Assembly: GCF_001678665.1 (NCBI RefSeq)
Contig: NZ_LZRP01000002.1
Coordinates: 62,001-126,000 of the forward strand
Reading direction: 5' to 3'
Source of the DNA: Erythrobacter sp. QSSC1-22B
GTDB taxonomy: Bacteria; Pseudomonadota; Alphaproteobacteria; Sphingomonadales; Sphingomonadaceae
Length of the DNA: 64,000 bases
The position numbers and the translations under genes are program-made. How positions within the stretch are numbered: the first letter of the stretch is position 1; each line of letters opens with the position of its first letter. The notes under the pieces are model-generated. The model was given only the letters and a program-made list of their open reading frames with translations. It was not told where the DNA came from and did no database searches. This document shows positions 16,950-26,375 of the stretch, in pieces.

Positions 16950-17599
16950 TGGCAGACGAACCTGCGGGCTGGGACCGCAACCAGATGGCCGCACGGGCGG
17001 CGCAGGAGCTTGAGGACGGCTATTACGTCAATCTGGGCATCGGCATCCCGACGCTGGTGGCGAACCATATCCCCGAGGGCATGCATGTCACGCTGCAGAG
17101 CGAGAACGGCATGCTCGGCATCGGCCCCTTCCCCTATGAGGGTGAGGAGGATGCCGATCTGATCAACGCGGGCAAGCAGACCATCAGCGAACTGCCGCAT
17201 TCGGCCTATTTCGACAGCGCCGCCAGCTTCGCGATGATCCGCGGCGGGCATATCGACCTGACCGTGCTGGGCGCGATGGAAGTGGCCGAGAACGGCGACA
17301 TCGCCAACTGGATGATCCCCGGCAAGATGATCAAGGGCATGGGCGGCGCGATGGATCTGGTCGCGGGCGTCAAGAAGATCATCGTGGTGATGGATCACAC
17401 TGCCAAGGATGGCAGCCCCAAGTTCATCCCCGAATGCACGCTGCCGCTGACCGGGACCAATGTGGTCGACATGGTGGTCACCAATCTCGCGGTGTTCCGC
17501 CGCCCGGACCATTCCAGCGCGTTCAAGCTGGTCGAACTGGCGCCCGGCGTCAGCGCCGAAGAGGTCGCCGCCAAGACCACCGCCCGATACGAGAGCTGA
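16949..17599 (+). CDS. scoB: 3-oxoacid CoA-transferase subunit B
   Basis: A 216-residue beta subunit. The sequence [20 protein letters not shown] and [14 protein letters not shown] contains the SENG motif, whose glutamate carries the CoA thioester during catalysis; [14 protein letters not shown] is also typical. Two tandem ATG codons (16946 and 16949) are possible starts. The second was chosen because the GGAG at 16938-16941 lies 7 bases before it, but the first forms an ATGA overlap with the preceding stop. With ScoA it should allow use of acetoacetate or related acids. Confidence 0.93.
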   Translation: MADEPAGWDRNQMAARAAQELEDGYYVNLGIGIPTLVANHIPEGMHVTLQSENGMLGIGPFPYEGEEDADLINAGKQTISELPHSAYFDSAASFAMIRGGHIDLTVLGAMEVAENGDIANWMIPGKMIKGMGGAMDLVAGVKKIIVVMDHTAKDGSPKFIPECTLPLTGTNVVDMVVTNLAVFRRPDHSSAFKLVELAPGVSAEEVAAKTTARYES

Positions 17600-17615
17600 C
17601 CGCGCGATTGTGAAG

Positions 17616-17680
17616 CGGGGCTTGCGCCCCGTTGCCAGTGGGGGCTTGCGCCACATGGCCCGCGGGGGGCTTGCGCCCCG
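17616..17680. repeat. Three copies of a GC-rich mini-palindrome
   Basis: The core GGGGC-TTGC-GCCCC occurs at 17616-17631, in a decayed form at 17639-17654 (last bases changed) and again at 17663-17680. Each copy can form a short hairpin with a TTGC loop. They sit between scoB and the nitronate monooxygenase gene and could act as transcription or RNA-stability elements, or be a small REP-like array. Confidence 0.7.
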
Positions 17681-17726
17681 TGACCCGCACCATCACTGTG
17701 CCTCCTCTGGAGAGAGGATCACACAT

Positions 17727-18866
17727 ATGGCGATGAACAGGGTCTGCGAACTGACCGGTGCGGAGTTTCCGCTGTTCGCCTTCTCGCATTGCCGCGACGT
17801 CGTCGCGGCGGTGAGCAGGGCGGGCGGTTTCGGGGTGCTGGGGGCGACGCGCTTCACCCCCGAACAGCTGGAGGAGGAGCTCGCCTGGATCGACGCCCAT
17901 GTCGATGGTGCGCCCTATGGCGTCGATGTGCTGGTCCCCGAGGTGATTGATGCAAGCGTAGCGGCGCTGTCCGACAACCGGATGCGCGCGGCGGCGATCG
18001 ACCCTGCCTATCAGGGATTCACCAACGAAATCCTTGCCCGCTACGGGATCGCGCCAGAGCCCGAGATGCCGATCCTGAAAGAGCGGATGGGGATCACTCC
18101 CGAAAACGGGCTGGCGCTGATGGAGGTGGCCTTCCGCCATCCGATCCGGCTGATCGCCAACGCACTGGGGATCGCCCCGCCCGCGATGATCGCGCGCGGC
18201 AAGGAGCTGGGCGTGCCGGTAGCGGCGCTGGTCGGCGCGAAGGAGCATGCGATCCGCCAGGCCGAGGCCGGGGTCGATATCATCGTCGCGCAGGGCACCG
18301 AGGCCGGCGGGCATTGCGGCGAGGTCACCACGCTGGTGCTGATCCCCGAGGTCGTCCGCGCGCTGCCTGCGGCCGGCCACGAAATCCCGGTGCTGGCCGC
18401 AGGCGGGATCATGACCGGCGGGCAGATGGCCGGAATGATGGCGGCAGGCGCGCAAGGGGCATGGACCGGCTCGATCTGGCTGGCGACGCCCGAGGCGGAA
18501 ACCAGCGAGACCTTCCGCGCGCGGATGGTGGCGGCGCGCAGCCGCGACACGATCCGTTCGCGCAGCCGCACCGGCAAGCCCGCGCGCCAGCTGCGCACTC
18601 CGTGGCACGAGGCATGGGACGATGCCGGTGGACCGGGCACCCTGCCGATGCCCTTGATGGGGATGGTCTCCGAACCCGCCTTCGCGCGGATCGAGCGCGC
18701 CGCCGCTGCGGGCAATGGCGAGGCGCGCGAGCTGGTGAGCTATTTCGTCGGCCAGGGCGTCGGGCTGGTCGAACAGGTCCGCTCGAGCCGCCAGGTGGTG
18801 CAGGATTTCCGCGAGGAATTCCTCGAGGCGGTCACCGGTCTGGCGGCAAGCGTCGGGATCGAGTGA
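17727..18866 (+). CDS. Nitronate monooxygenase family (2-nitropropane dioxygenase-like) FMN protein
   Basis: A 379-residue TIM-barrel flavoprotein. GGFGVLGATRFTPEQLEEEL near the N-terminus, GVDIIVAQGTEAGGHCGEV (FMN phosphate-binding loop and conserved His) and VLAAGGIMTGGQMAGMMAAGAQG are family signatures. Family members oxidise nitronates, though many are annotated by fold only and act on other substrates. The ATG at 17727 is supported by GGAGAGAGGA upstream. Lying between CoA-transferase genes of two unrelated families, it may belong to a CoA-dependent catabolic cluster; this is inference. Confidence 0.87.
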   Translation: MAMNRVCELTGAEFPLFAFSHCRDVVAAVSRAGGFGVLGATRFTPEQLEEELAWIDAHVDGAPYGVDVLVPEVIDASVAALSDNRMRAAAIDPAYQGFTNEILARYGIAPEPEMPILKERMGITPENGLALMEVAFRHPIRLIANALGIAPPAMIARGKELGVPVAALVGAKEHAIRQAEAGVDIIVAQGTEAGGHCGEVTTLVLIPEVVRALPAAGHEIPVLAAGGIMTGGQMAGMMAAGAQGAWTGSIWLATPEAETSETFRARMVAARSRDTIRSRSRTGKPARQLRTPWHEAWDDAGGPGTLPMPLMGMVSEPAFARIERAAAAGNGEARELVSYFVGQGVGLVEQVRSSRQVVQDFREEFLEAVTGLAASVGIE

Positions 18867-18904
18867 CTTGACCGGGCGGCGGCGCTGCCCCAGCAGCGCC
18901 ACCC

Positions 18905-20047
18905 ATGTGGCTCGACGAACCCCGCAATCCCAACGCCCCTCTCGCCGGGCTCAAGGTCCTCGAACTGGCACGCGTGCTCGCCGGGCCGTGGACCGGGCAG
19001 ATCCTCGCCGATCTGGGCGCGGATGTGATCAAGGTCGAAAGTCCCGAGGGCGATTCGACCCGCCAGTGGGGCCCGCCCTGGGTCGAACACGACGGCGAGC
19101 GCACCGCCGCCTATTACCACGCCTGCAACCGCGGCAAGCGCGGGATCGTCTCCGATTTCCGTAATGCCAACGACCTCGCGCGGCTCAAGGCCTTGGCCGG
19201 TGATGCCGATGTCGTGATCGAGAATTTCAAACCCGGTACGCTGGTCAAGTTCGGGCTGGATTACGAGGCGCTGTCAGAGGCGAACCCGGCGCTCGTCTAT
19301 TGCTCGATCACCGGCTTCGGACAGGACGGCCCGCGCCGCGACGAACCGGGCTATGATTTCGTGGTCCAGGGGATGAGCGGCTTCATGGCGCTAACCGGCG
19401 AGCCCGAGGGCGCACCGATGAAGATGGGAATATCGGTCAGCGACCTGTCTTGCGGGGTCTGGGCGGCCAATGCGGTGCAGGCGGCGCTGCTGATGCGCCA
19501 CCGCACCGGCAAGGGCCAGTGGATCGACATGGCGCTGATGGATTGTTCGGTCGCGCTGCTCGCCAACCAGGCGCTGAGCCATTTCGCCACCGGCGAGAAC
19601 CCGGAACGGATGGGCAATTCGCACGCGCAGGTCGGGCCTTACGGCGTCTATCCGGTCGCCGACGGGCATGTGATCCTGGCCCCGGCGAACGACGGGCTGT
19701 TCCACAAATTGATGACATTGCTCGACTGCGGCGAGCTTGCGCAGGACCCGCGCTTTGCCACCAATGGCGGGCGGATCGAACACCGCGCCCCGCTCGAGGC
19801 TGCGATCGCCGAGGCGACCCGCCGCTGGAGCATGGCCGGTCTGCTCGCCGCCTGCCGCGAGGCGGGGGTGCCGGCAGGGCCGATCAACGATCTCGATGCA
19901 GTGTTCGCCGACCCGCAGGTTCAGGCGCGGGGAATGAAGATCGAGCTCGGCGGCATGCCCGGGGTGCGCAGCCCGTTCAACTTCTCCGCTGCGGAACTCG
20001 CGCTCGATCGCCCCAGCCCGCGCCACGGCGAGCACCAGTCGGACTGA
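18905..20047 (+). CDS. CaiB/BaiF (family III) CoA-transferase
   Basis: A 380-residue enzyme expected to transfer CoA between acids through an aspartyl-CoA intermediate. The N-terminal LAGLKVLELARVLAGPWTGQILADLGADVIKVE, broken here for quotation only by its motif blocks LELARVLAGP and LGADVIKVE, is the family hallmark, and the catalytic aspartate lies in EPGYDFVVQG. The interlocked dimer fold is typical of the family. It follows the nitronate monooxygenase gene by 38 bases and is probably cotranscribed with it. It is convergent with metK. The substrate is unknown. Confidence 0.9.
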   Translation: MWLDEPRNPNAPLAGLKVLELARVLAGPWTGQILADLGADVIKVESPEGDSTRQWGPPWVEHDGERTAAYYHACNRGKRGIVSDFRNANDLARLKALAGDADVVIENFKPGTLVKFGLDYEALSEANPALVYCSITGFGQDGPRRDEPGYDFVVQGMSGFMALTGEPEGAPMKMGISVSDLSCGVWAANAVQAALLMRHRTGKGQWIDMALMDCSVALLANQALSHFATGENPERMGNSHAQVGPYGVYPVADGHVILAPANDGLFHKLMTLLDCGELAQDPRFATNGGRIEHRAPLEAAIAEATRRWSMAGLLAACREAGVPAGPINDLDAVFADPQVQARGMKIELGGMPGVRSPFNFSAAELALDRPSPRHGEHQSD

Positions 20048-20075
20048 CCGGCCCCGCCGTGGTGGGATAGCCGCC

Positions 20076-21287
20076 TCAGGCCTTAACTGCAGCCTTCAGC
20101 GCATCGACCAGATCGGTCCGCTCCCACGGGAACAGATCGCCCTCGGGGGTGCGCCCGAAATGGCCATAGGCGGCGCTCGGGCGATAGATCGGCTTGTTGA
20201 GCCCGAGATGCGTGCGGATCCCGCGCGGGGTCAGCCCGCCCAGCGTCTCGAGCGAGCGGATCGCGTCCTCGAGCGCGGTCTCGTCCACCGTGCCCGTCCC
20301 ATGCGTGTCGACATAGAGCGACAGCGGCTGCGACACGCCGATGGCGTAGGAGAGCTGGATCGTGCAGCGCGTCGCCAGCCCGGCGGCGACGATGTTCTTG
20401 GCCAGATAGCGGGTGATATAGGCGGCGGAGCGATCGACCTTGGTCGGATCCTTGCCGCTGAACGCGCCGCCGCCATGCGGCGCCGCGCCGCCGTAGGTGT
20501 CGACGATGATCTTGCGCCCCGTCAGCCCGGCGTCGCCATCGGGACCGCCGATCTCGAAGGCACCTGTGGGGTTGATGTGCCAGACGGTCTCGTCGCTCAG
20601 CCAGCCTGCGGGCAGGATCTCGCCCACCACGCGCTTCACATAGGCCTTGAGCTCGGCTTCCTTGTCGCCCTCGTGATAGCCTGGGGCGTGCTGGGTCGAG
20701 ACCACCACCGCGGTGCAGGCGACCGGCTTGCCGTCGCGATAGCGCAGCGTCAGCTGGCTCTTGGAATCGGGCTCGAGAAAAGCGGCTTCCCCGCTCTTGC
20801 GATCGCGCGCGAGGCGGTGGAGGATCTTGTGGCTGTAATCGAGCGGCGCCGGCATCAGGTCCGGAGTCTCGTCGCAGGCGAAGCCGAACATGATCCCCTG
20901 ATCGCCCGCGCCCTCGTCCTTGTTGCCATTGGCATCGACGCCCTGCGCGATCTCGCTCGACTGCCCGTGAAGGCGGTTCTCCAGCACCAGCGTTTCCCAG
21001 TGGAACCCGTCCTGGACATAGCCGATCTCGCGCACCGTCGCGCGCACCGCCTGTTCGATCTCTTCCCTGGCGCCTTCGACCCATTCACCGTTCTCGAACA
21101 CGCCGCGGCAGCGAATTTCGCCCGCCAGCACCACCCGCTGGGTCGTGGTCAGCGTTTCGCACGCGATCCGCGCTTCGGAATCTTTCGACAGGAGCAGATC
21201 GACGATGGCGTCGGAAATCTGGTCGGAAACCTTATCGGGATGGCCTTCCGAGACGCTCTCGGAGGTAAAGAGATATTCGCTGCGCAT
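20076..21287 (-). CDS. metK: S-adenosylmethionine synthase
   Basis: A 403-residue enzyme making S-adenosylmethionine from methionine and ATP. The start [19 protein letters not shown] contains the ATP-binding [14 protein letters not shown] is the hexapeptide-type signature, and [16 protein letters not shown] is the glycine-rich loop. The length is normal. It follows lnt by 42 bases on the same strand, so it is likely the last gene of a DUF4167-lnt-metK unit. No SAM riboswitch can fit in this short gap. Confidence 0.98.
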   Translation of the reverse strand: MRSEYLFTSESVSEGHPDKVSDQISDAIVDLLLSKDSEARIACETLTTTQRVVLAGEIRCRGVFENGEWVEGAREEIEQAVRATVREIGYVQDGFHWETLVLENRLHGQSSEIAQGVDANGNKDEGAGDQGIMFGFACDETPDLMPAPLDYSHKILHRLARDRKSGEAAFLEPDSKSQLTLRYRDGKPVACTAVVVSTQHAPGYHEGDKEAELKAYVKRVVGEILPAGWLSDETVWHINPTGAFEIGGPDGDAGLTGRKIIVDTYGGAAPHGGGAFSGKDPTKVDRSAAYITRYLAKNIVAAGLATRCTIQLSYAIGVSQPLSLYVDTHGTGTVDETALEDAIRSLETLGGLTPRGIRTHLGLNKPIYRPSAAYGHFGRTPEGDLFPWERTDLVDALKAAVKA

Positions 21288-21329
21288 GCAATTCTCGATA
21301 TAAGGAAAGCTTTATGTCTGGCCCTCTAC

Positions 21330-22910
21330 CTAGCCTCGCCGCCGCCGCGTCGCAACCAGCCAGATCAGGAAAAAGCCCAGCGCCCACAAACCGGTCAGCC
21401 AGTGACCGGCGCGGGCGAACAAGGTCGGTGATTTGGCCAGCGGGACCTGCCCGTCGATCCGGTCGGCGCGGTTCATGCCGATATGGCTGCGAACCACCCC
21501 ATTGGCGTCGATCACCGCGCTGACCCCGGTGGTGGTGGAGCGCAGCACCGGCAGGCCCTCCTCGATCGCACGCATCCGCGCCTGCGCGAGATGCTGCGGC
21601 GGGCCCCACAAGCCGAACCAGCCGTCGTTCGAGGGGTTGAAGATATAATCGGGCCGGTTGGCGGGATCGACGGTCTCGCCCGAGAACACGATCTCGTAGC
21701 AGATCTGCATCCCCGCCTCGCCCCATGGACCCAGATCGAGGGTCAGCGGACCCGGCCCGGGAATGAAGTCGAGCGCGCCGGCCACCAGCCGCGTGAGGCC
21801 CAGCGGTTCGAGCAGCCCGCGCAACGGCAGATATTCGCCGCCGGGCACCAGATGCGCCTTGGCGTAGCTGCCGACGATCGCGCCTTCGTCGCCGATCGCG
21901 GTGATGGAATTGTAGGCGCCCAGCGCTCGCAGATAGCCGTTTTCGTCCTCGTCGATCTCGAGATCGACCGCGCCGGTCAGCAGCAGCGAATCCTGTCCGA
22001 TCGCTCCTGCGATCCGGAGGCGCGCCAACAGCGGATCGCCACCCGCGGTCATGCGGTCGTAATAGCGTTGCGGATAGCCGGGCTCGAGATAGTCGGGCAC
22101 CGCGCTTTCGGGCCACAGCACCAGCCGCTGCTCGAATTCGCGCGCGGGGCGGCTCAACCGGGCGAGCCGCTGAAACTGCTCCTCGAACTTGGTGCCGTCG
22201 TTCATCTCGGCCTGCCGCAGATCGGGCTGGACCAAGGTGAGCGCCAGCGGACCGGGGCGCGCGGCGGGCTGCGGGAGGTACATCGCGAGCGCGGCGGCCA
22301 GCGCGGCCCCGCCCAGCGGCAGCCATTTACGCGCCTTCGCGAGCCACAGCGCCAGCCCGGCGAGCAGGATGACCAGCGCCGACAGCGCATAGGTTCCGGT
22401 GTAGGGCAGGAGCAGGGCGATGCCGGGCCGGTCGTAGGGTCCGACCAGCATCAGCGACAGCGGGCCCCAGGCATAGCCCGAGAAAACCCAGCTTCTCAGC
22501 CATTCCGCGACGATCCAGGTGGCGGCCAGCAACAGCGTGACAGGAAGGGTGGCAGGCTTGCGGATCAGCGCGCGAGCGACACCCGCAGCGAGCGCGGGAT
22601 AGATCGCGAGATAGAGCGAGAGCAGCGGTACCGCCACCCAGCCCATCGCCGCGGGCATTTCCGCCTGATGGGTGAAGGCGGTGGCGATCCAATTGTTGGT
22701 AAGCGTGAAATGCGCAACGCCGAACAACCAGCCGCGCATCGCAGCTTCGCGCCAGCCGTTTGCTCCGAGCAACAGCCAGAGCAATCCCGCAACACCGGCG
22801 ATCCCGACCGGCCACAGCCCGACCGGCGGATAGCCCAGAGCCGCGATGGCACCGCACAGCAGCGCCACCCAGCGCGGGTGCTCGTTCGTGATGCGGACAA
22901 TCCGCTCCAT
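21330..22910 (-). CDS. lnt: Apolipoprotein N-acyltransferase
   Basis: A 526-residue inner-membrane enzyme that adds the third acyl chain to lipoproteins. Six or more hydrophobic helices occupy the first 210 residues and one more lies at the C-terminus. The periplasmic nitrilase-like domain between them carries the catalytic triad: Glu in LVLWPESAVPDYL, Lys in YAKAHLVPGGEYLP and Cys in GMQICYEIVF. Length and topology are standard. The lnt-metK neighbourhood is common in alphaproteobacteria. Confidence 0.96.
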   Translation of the reverse strand: MERIVRITNEHPRWVALLCGAIAALGYPPVGLWPVGIAGVAGLLWLLLGANGWREAAMRGWLFGVAHFTLTNNWIATAFTHQAEMPAAMGWVAVPLLSLYLAIYPALAAGVARALIRKPATLPVTLLLAATWIVAEWLRSWVFSGYAWGPLSLMLVGPYDRPGIALLLPYTGTYALSALVILLAGLALWLAKARKWLPLGGAALAAALAMYLPQPAARPGPLALTLVQPDLRQAEMNDGTKFEEQFQRLARLSRPAREFEQRLVLWPESAVPDYLEPGYPQRYYDRMTAGGDPLLARLRIAGAIGQDSLLLTGAVDLEIDEDENGYLRALGAYNSITAIGDEGAIVGSYAKAHLVPGGEYLPLRGLLEPLGLTRLVAGALDFIPGPGPLTLDLGPWGEAGMQICYEIVFSGETVDPANRPDYIFNPSNDGWFGLWGPPQHLAQARMRAIEEGLPVLRSTTTGVSAVIDANGVVRSHIGMNRADRIDGQVPLAKSPTLFARAGHWLTGLWALGFFLIWLVATRRRRG

Positions 22911-22948
22911 CGCCGTGACGGTCGCGCGAGAGGCCGCAGCGGGCGGGC

Positions 22949-23854
22949 TTAGCCCGCCACGCTCAGCTTGGTGCTGCTGCCGTCGGTCGCCGTTTTGCGG
23001 CGGCGACGCGGCGCGGGCTTGGCTTCGGACGCAGCATCGTCATCCGCCGAAAAGGACGGGGGAAGCGCCGCAGCGTCGATCTCGCCGCCTTGCTCGACTT
23101 TACTGGCCTCAGCTTTGCTGGCCTCGCTCTTGCTGGACGCGCCCTTTCTGGCCGCACCGTCGCCGGCAGCAGCGCTGGCAGCTTCGGGCTTGCGGCGACG
23201 CGCGACACGCTTCTTGGAGCGCTCGGCCTGCTCTTCCTTGTCGTTGTCGTCGCGGGTGAAGGGATTGTCGTCCGCTTCGTAGCGGTCGCCCTCATCACGA
23301 GCGTCGTCATTGCGATCGCTGTCGCCGCGATCATTGTCGTTGTTGCGTTCGTTGCGTTCGTTGCGTTCGTTGCGATCCTGGCCTGAGCGTGGCGAACCAT
23401 CTTGCTCGTCGCGGCCCGCCTCGTCGCGACGTCCGCGTGGGCGACGGGGGCTGGCGTTGCCGGCGTTGCTGCCGGCGGTGTTCCGGCGGCGGCTGTCGTT
23501 CTCGCCGTCGGAATCATCGCTGTCATTGTCGCTGTCGTCCGACTGGCTGCGCTCGTCGGGGCGCTTGCCGCGCGCCTCGTCCATGCGGGCCTTGTTGTCG
23601 GCGATGACGCGGAAATAATGATCGGCGAACTGGAGATAATACTCCGCCTGCACCCGATCGTCATTGTGCTGGGCGTCCTGCGCCAGCTTCTTGTACTTGT
23701 CGAGCATCTGCGGCGCGTTGCCCCGCGCGCGACTGTCGATCCGATTGGCCTGGTTGCCACCGCCGCCGCCCTGGCCGCGGTTGGGACTGTTGTTGTTGCG
23801 ACCGCGGCGCCGATTGTTGTTATTGTTGCGGTTGTTATTGTGATTGTTGTTCAA
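22949..23854 (-). CDS. DUF4167 domain protein with long disordered charged tail
   Basis: A 301-residue protein. The N-terminus is a run of Asn and Arg (NNN and RRR tracts), followed by the DUF4167 core at about residues 35-85 (RIDSRARGNAPQMLDKYKKL, then AQDAQHNDDRVQAEYYLQFADHY). The remainder is highly charged, with NER triplets encoded by a 9-bp tandem repeat, acidic blocks and a basic end rich in RRRRK. The Asn/Arg-rich ends suggest an RNA-associated or disordered protein. The position after prfA-prmC is conserved in alphaproteobacteria, but no function is established. Confidence 0.85.
   Translation of the reverse strand: MNNNHNNNRNNNNNRRRGRNNNSPNRGQGGGGGNQANRIDSRARGNAPQMLDKYKKLAQDAQHNDDRVQAEYYLQFADHYFRVIADNKARMDEARGKRPDERSQSDDSDNDSDDSDGENDSRRRNTAGSNAGNASPRRPRGRRDEAGRDEQDGSPRSGQDRNERNERNERNNDNDRGDSDRNDDARDEGDRYEADDNPFTRDDNDKEEQAERSKKRVARRRKPEAASAAAGDGAARKGASSKSEASKAEASKVEQGGEIDAAALPPSFSADDDAASEAKPAPRRRRKTATDGSSTKLSVAG
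23342..23377. repeat. 9-bp tandem repeat in the DUF4167 gene
   Basis: GTTGCGTTC is repeated three times exactly (23342-23368) and once imperfectly (to 23377). On the coding strand it encodes successive Asn-Glu-Arg triplets. Because the unit is a multiple of three, copy number changes would alter protein length without a frameshift. Confidence 0.85.
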
Positions 23855-24053
23855 GGGTATCCGTCCTCAATTGTGGCGCGGCGCGAACCCCCGGGTTCGC
23901 CTATGGCCGCATGCCCCCTTGCGCACTTGCTTACGAGCAAGCCGCTTGCTCCCTTCTCATGCATGGTATGCGGGGCCTGAACCTCGCACCAGAACTGCAA
24001 TTTAGGAGCTTGAACCACCGGGACGGACATGCCGCGCTCCAGAGGTCTGGTTA

Positions 24054-24084
24054 GAGGGGTAAGGGGTACGGGCGCCTTTGCCAA
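24054..24084. repeat. Intergenic element, copy A (upstream of the DUF4167 gene)
   Basis: The segments GGGGTAAGGGGT and GCCTTTGCCAA occur here about 5 bases apart and again, in the same order and orientation, at 26131-26168 upstream of prfA. Both copies lie just ahead of a minus-strand gene. It may be a leader or promoter motif or a small dispersed repeat. Confidence 0.45.
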
Positions 24085-24089
24085 GCCTT

Positions 24090-24947
24090 TTATGTCAACA
24101 ACAGGGCGCGGGGTCGACCCGCGAGGTCATGATGGAGCGCGGCGGCAAAACCGGCGGCCGAAGCGAGGCTCCCGACATCATCTGCCTGGCCCGCCCCGAT
24201 TTCGAGAATTGCAAGTGCGCCATCGGCCATGAGCCCGCGCAGTGCGGGGATCAGGATGCGGTAATCGTCGAGCCCTTCAGCCCCTGCGAACAGCGCCTGT
24301 GCCGGTTCGTGGTCGCGAACCGATGGGGCAAGCTCGGCATCGGTTTCGACATAGGGCGGATTGCACAACACCAGATCGAACCGCCCCAACCCCTCGGCCC
24401 AGTCGGGCTGCCGCCAGTCAACGTGGCGCAAGGTCACCCTGTCGCCCATGCCCAGTTGGGCGGCGTTGTCCCCCGCCACGGCCAGTGCCGGTTCGCTCGC
24501 ATCCAGCGCGACGCCTTCGGCCTCGGGCCACAGCGACAGTGCGGCGAGCAGCAGCGCGCCGCTCCCGGTGCCCAGGTCGAGGATCCGCGCAGGGTGCGGG
24601 CGGGCGGCGAACCATGCCCGCGCTGCCTCGATCAGCGTCTCGCTGTCGCCGCGCGGGATCAGCGTATCGGGGGTGACACTGAGATCGAGCCCGTAGAATT
24701 CCTGCCGCCCGAGGATATGCGCCACCGGCTCGTGGCGCGCGCGGCGCTCGATCAACGCCGCGAAACCCGCCGGTTCGGCATCGCGCATATGCCGCACCAG
24801 CAGGTCGGAACGGGTGGCACCGAGCGCCTGCGCCATCAGCAGTTCGGCATCGAGCCTGGCGGTGTCGGAGGTTGCCGCCAGCCGCTCCGCCGCGCTGCGG
24901 ATCGCCGCACCGACGCTGGTTGCAGCGGGGCTCGCATCTGCGCTCAC
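24090..24947 (-). CDS. prmC: Peptide chain release factor N5-glutamine methyltransferase
   Basis: A 285-residue SAM-dependent enzyme that methylates the glutamine of the GGQ motif in release factors. It has an N-terminal helical domain, the SAM loop [11 protein letters not shown] and the catalytic NPPY motif in [15 protein letters not shown]. The ATG overlaps the prfA stop (ATGA, 24944-24947), so enzyme and substrate are translationally coupled, the standard arrangement. Confidence 0.97.
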   Translation of the reverse strand: MSADASPAATSVGAAIRSAAERLAATSDTARLDAELLMAQALGATRSDLLVRHMRDAEPAGFAALIERRARHEPVAHILGRQEFYGLDLSVTPDTLIPRGDSETLIEAARAWFAARPHPARILDLGTGSGALLLAALSLWPEAEGVALDASEPALAVAGDNAAQLGMGDRVTLRHVDWRQPDWAEGLGRFDLVLCNPPYVETDAELAPSVRDHEPAQALFAGAEGLDDYRILIPALRGLMADGALAILEIGAGQADDVGSLASAAGFAAALHHDLAGRPRALLLT

Positions 24948-26011
24948 TCGCTCATCGCCGCCAGCCGCTTGGCCTCGTCCTCGCCGATCAGCGCCTCGAT
25001 CAATTCGCCAAGCCCCGGCCCGGCCAGGATCTCGGGCAGCTTGTGCAGCGTCAGCCCGATGCGGTGATCGGTGACGCGGCCTTGCGGGAAATTATAGGTG
25101 CGGATGCGTTCGGAGCGATCGCCGCTGCCGACCATCGCCTTGCGCGCCTCGGCTTCGGCACCCTGCGTCGCCTCGCGCTGCGCCTCGTAGAGCCGCGCGC
25201 GCAAGACCTGGAGCGCCTTTTCCTTGTTCTTGTGCTGGCTGCGCCCGTCCTGGCAGGTGACGACGGTGCCGGTGGGAAGATGCGTGATCCGGATCGCGCT
25301 GTCGGTGGTGTTGACGTGCTGCCCGCCTGCACCGCTGGCGCGATAGGTATCGATCTTGAGGTCCTTGTCCTCGATCTGGACATCGACCTCGTCGGCCTGG
25401 GGCAGAACCGCGACCGTGGCCGCCGAGGTGTGGATGCGCCCGCCGCTTTCGGTCTCGGGGACGCGCTGGACGCGGTGGACCCCGCTTTCGAACTTGAGCT
25501 TGGCGAACACCCCGGTCCCCGCGACATTGGCGACGATTTCCTTGAACCCGCCGACCTCGCTTGCGCTCATGCTGACCGGTTCGACCTTCCAGCCGTTCTC
25601 GGCCGCATAGCGCTCGTACATCCGGAACAGATCGCCCGCGAACAGCGCCGCCTCGTCGCCGCCGGTGCCGGCGCGGATTTCGAGCATGGCGGGTTTGGCA
25701 TCGGCGGAATCGCGCGGAAGCATCGCCAGCGCCAGCTCGCGCTCGGCCTCGGGCAGGCGGGTGCGGATCGCCTCGAGTTCTTCCTCGGCCATGGCCTTCA
25801 TCTCGGGATCGCCGAGCATGGCCTGCAGCCCGGCGATCTCGTCGCGCGCGGCGCGCACTTCCGCCGCGATCCGGGCGACCGGCTCGAGTTCGGCATAGTC
25901 TCGGCTGGCCTGGACGAAGGCCTCGCCGTCAAGCGTTCCCGACGACAGCCGCGCCTCGATCTCGGCGAGGCGGCGACCGATCTGGTCGAGCCGTTCGGCG
26001 GGGATGCTCAT
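24944..26011 (-). CDS. prfA: Peptide chain release factor 1
   Basis: A 355-residue class I release factor reading UAA and UAG. The GGQ motif in [19 protein letters not shown] triggers peptide release, and the C-terminal tail [16 protein letters not shown] is typical. The N-terminal helical domain and length match RF1 rather than RF2 (no programmed frameshift is needed). It lies upstream of prmC and downstream of hisS, with a 347-base repeat-rich gap before it that should contain its promoter. Confidence 0.97.
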   Translation of the reverse strand: MSIPAERLDQIGRRLAEIEARLSSGTLDGEAFVQASRDYAELEPVARIAAEVRAARDEIAGLQAMLGDPEMKAMAEEELEAIRTRLPEAERELALAMLPRDSADAKPAMLEIRAGTGGDEAALFAGDLFRMYERYAAENGWKVEPVSMSASEVGGFKEIVANVAGTGVFAKLKFESGVHRVQRVPETESGGRIHTSAATVAVLPQADEVDVQIEDKDLKIDTYRASGAGGQHVNTTDSAIRITHLPTGTVVTCQDGRSQHKNKEKALQVLRARLYEAQREATQGAEAEARKAMVGSGDRSERIRTYNFPQGRVTDHRIGLTLHKLPEILAGPGLGELIEALIGEDEAKRLAAMSE

Positions 26012-26029
26012 GCGCGAGCGGCCCGATCA

Positions 26030-26059
26030 GGGTGACACAGGGTGACGGCGGTGTCACCC
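26030..26059. promoter_or_regulatory. Inverted repeat upstream of prfA
   Basis: GGGTGACAC (26030-26038) and its exact complement GTGTCACCC (26051-26059) are separated by 12 bases. A third GGGTGAC copy lies in the spacer (26040-26046) and a fourth at about 26119-26125. It starts 19 bases ahead of the prfA start codon and could be an operator or a leader hairpin covering the ribosome-binding region. Confidence 0.45.
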
Positions 26060-26130
26060 GCGTCCAACAGTGGTGAACTCTTGTAAAACAGTAACATAAG
26101 CGGGATTTTCATGGGTGAGGGTGACATATC

Positions 26131-26168
26131 GGGGGTAAGGGGTTGGGGCTGAAGGGGGCCTTTGCCAA
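26131..26168. repeat. Intergenic element, copy B (upstream of prfA)
   Basis: Contains GGGGTAAGGGGT and GGGCCTTTGCCAA in the same order as copy A at 24054-24084, with a slightly longer spacer. The shared segments are the only similarity seen between the two intergenic regions. Confidence 0.45.
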
Positions 26169-26287
26169 CGAGCGAGGGACCGGAGTGGCTGCGGGCCCGG
26201 CATGCCAAACCCGCCGCGTGTAGGAAAGGTCTTTCGCCGTGGCGCCGCCGGAGGGCGAGGCCGCAGATTCGCTTTTGCCCCCTTCCC

Positions 26288-26375
26288 GTCATCCCGGCCC
26301 CCGAGCCGGGATCTTGCTTGTTTCTGAACTGCCGCAAGAAAGGACGCCGGACCCCGGATCAAGTCCGGGGCGACG
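26288..26375. repeat. REP-type element with two hairpins overlapping the end of hisS
   Basis: Hairpin 1 pairs ATCCCGGC (26291-26298) with GCCGGGAT (26305-26312). Hairpin 2 pairs CCCCGGA (26352-26358) with TCCGGGG (26364-26370) around the loop TCAAG. The outer sequences CGTCATCCCGGC and GGGGCGACG resemble the repetitive extragenic palindromes frequent in sphingomonads. The hisS stop codon lies in the loop of hairpin 2. Confidence 0.75.

Larger units (their letters stand above)
26012..26358. other. Repeat-rich intergenic region between prfA and hisS
   Basis: No protein gene is seen. From left to right it holds a 9-bp inverted repeat close to the prfA start (26030-26059), copy B of a dispersed element (26131-26168) and a two-hairpin REP-type element that reaches into hisS. 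The prfA promoter is expected here but not clearly recognised. Confidence 0.7.

Noticed and set aside
21288..21330. SAM riboswitch before metK
   Set aside because: Only 42 bases separate lnt and metK, too short for any known SAM-binding aptamer, and no conserved pairing was seen.
21483..22952. 489-codon + strand frame opposite lnt
   Set aside because: No domain and atypical Gln/Arg/Gly composition; lnt has an intact catalytic triad.
23342..23377. CRISPR-like short repeats
   Set aside because: The 9-bp units have no spacers and encode NER triplets inside a gene; no CRISPR array or cas gene is present in the window.
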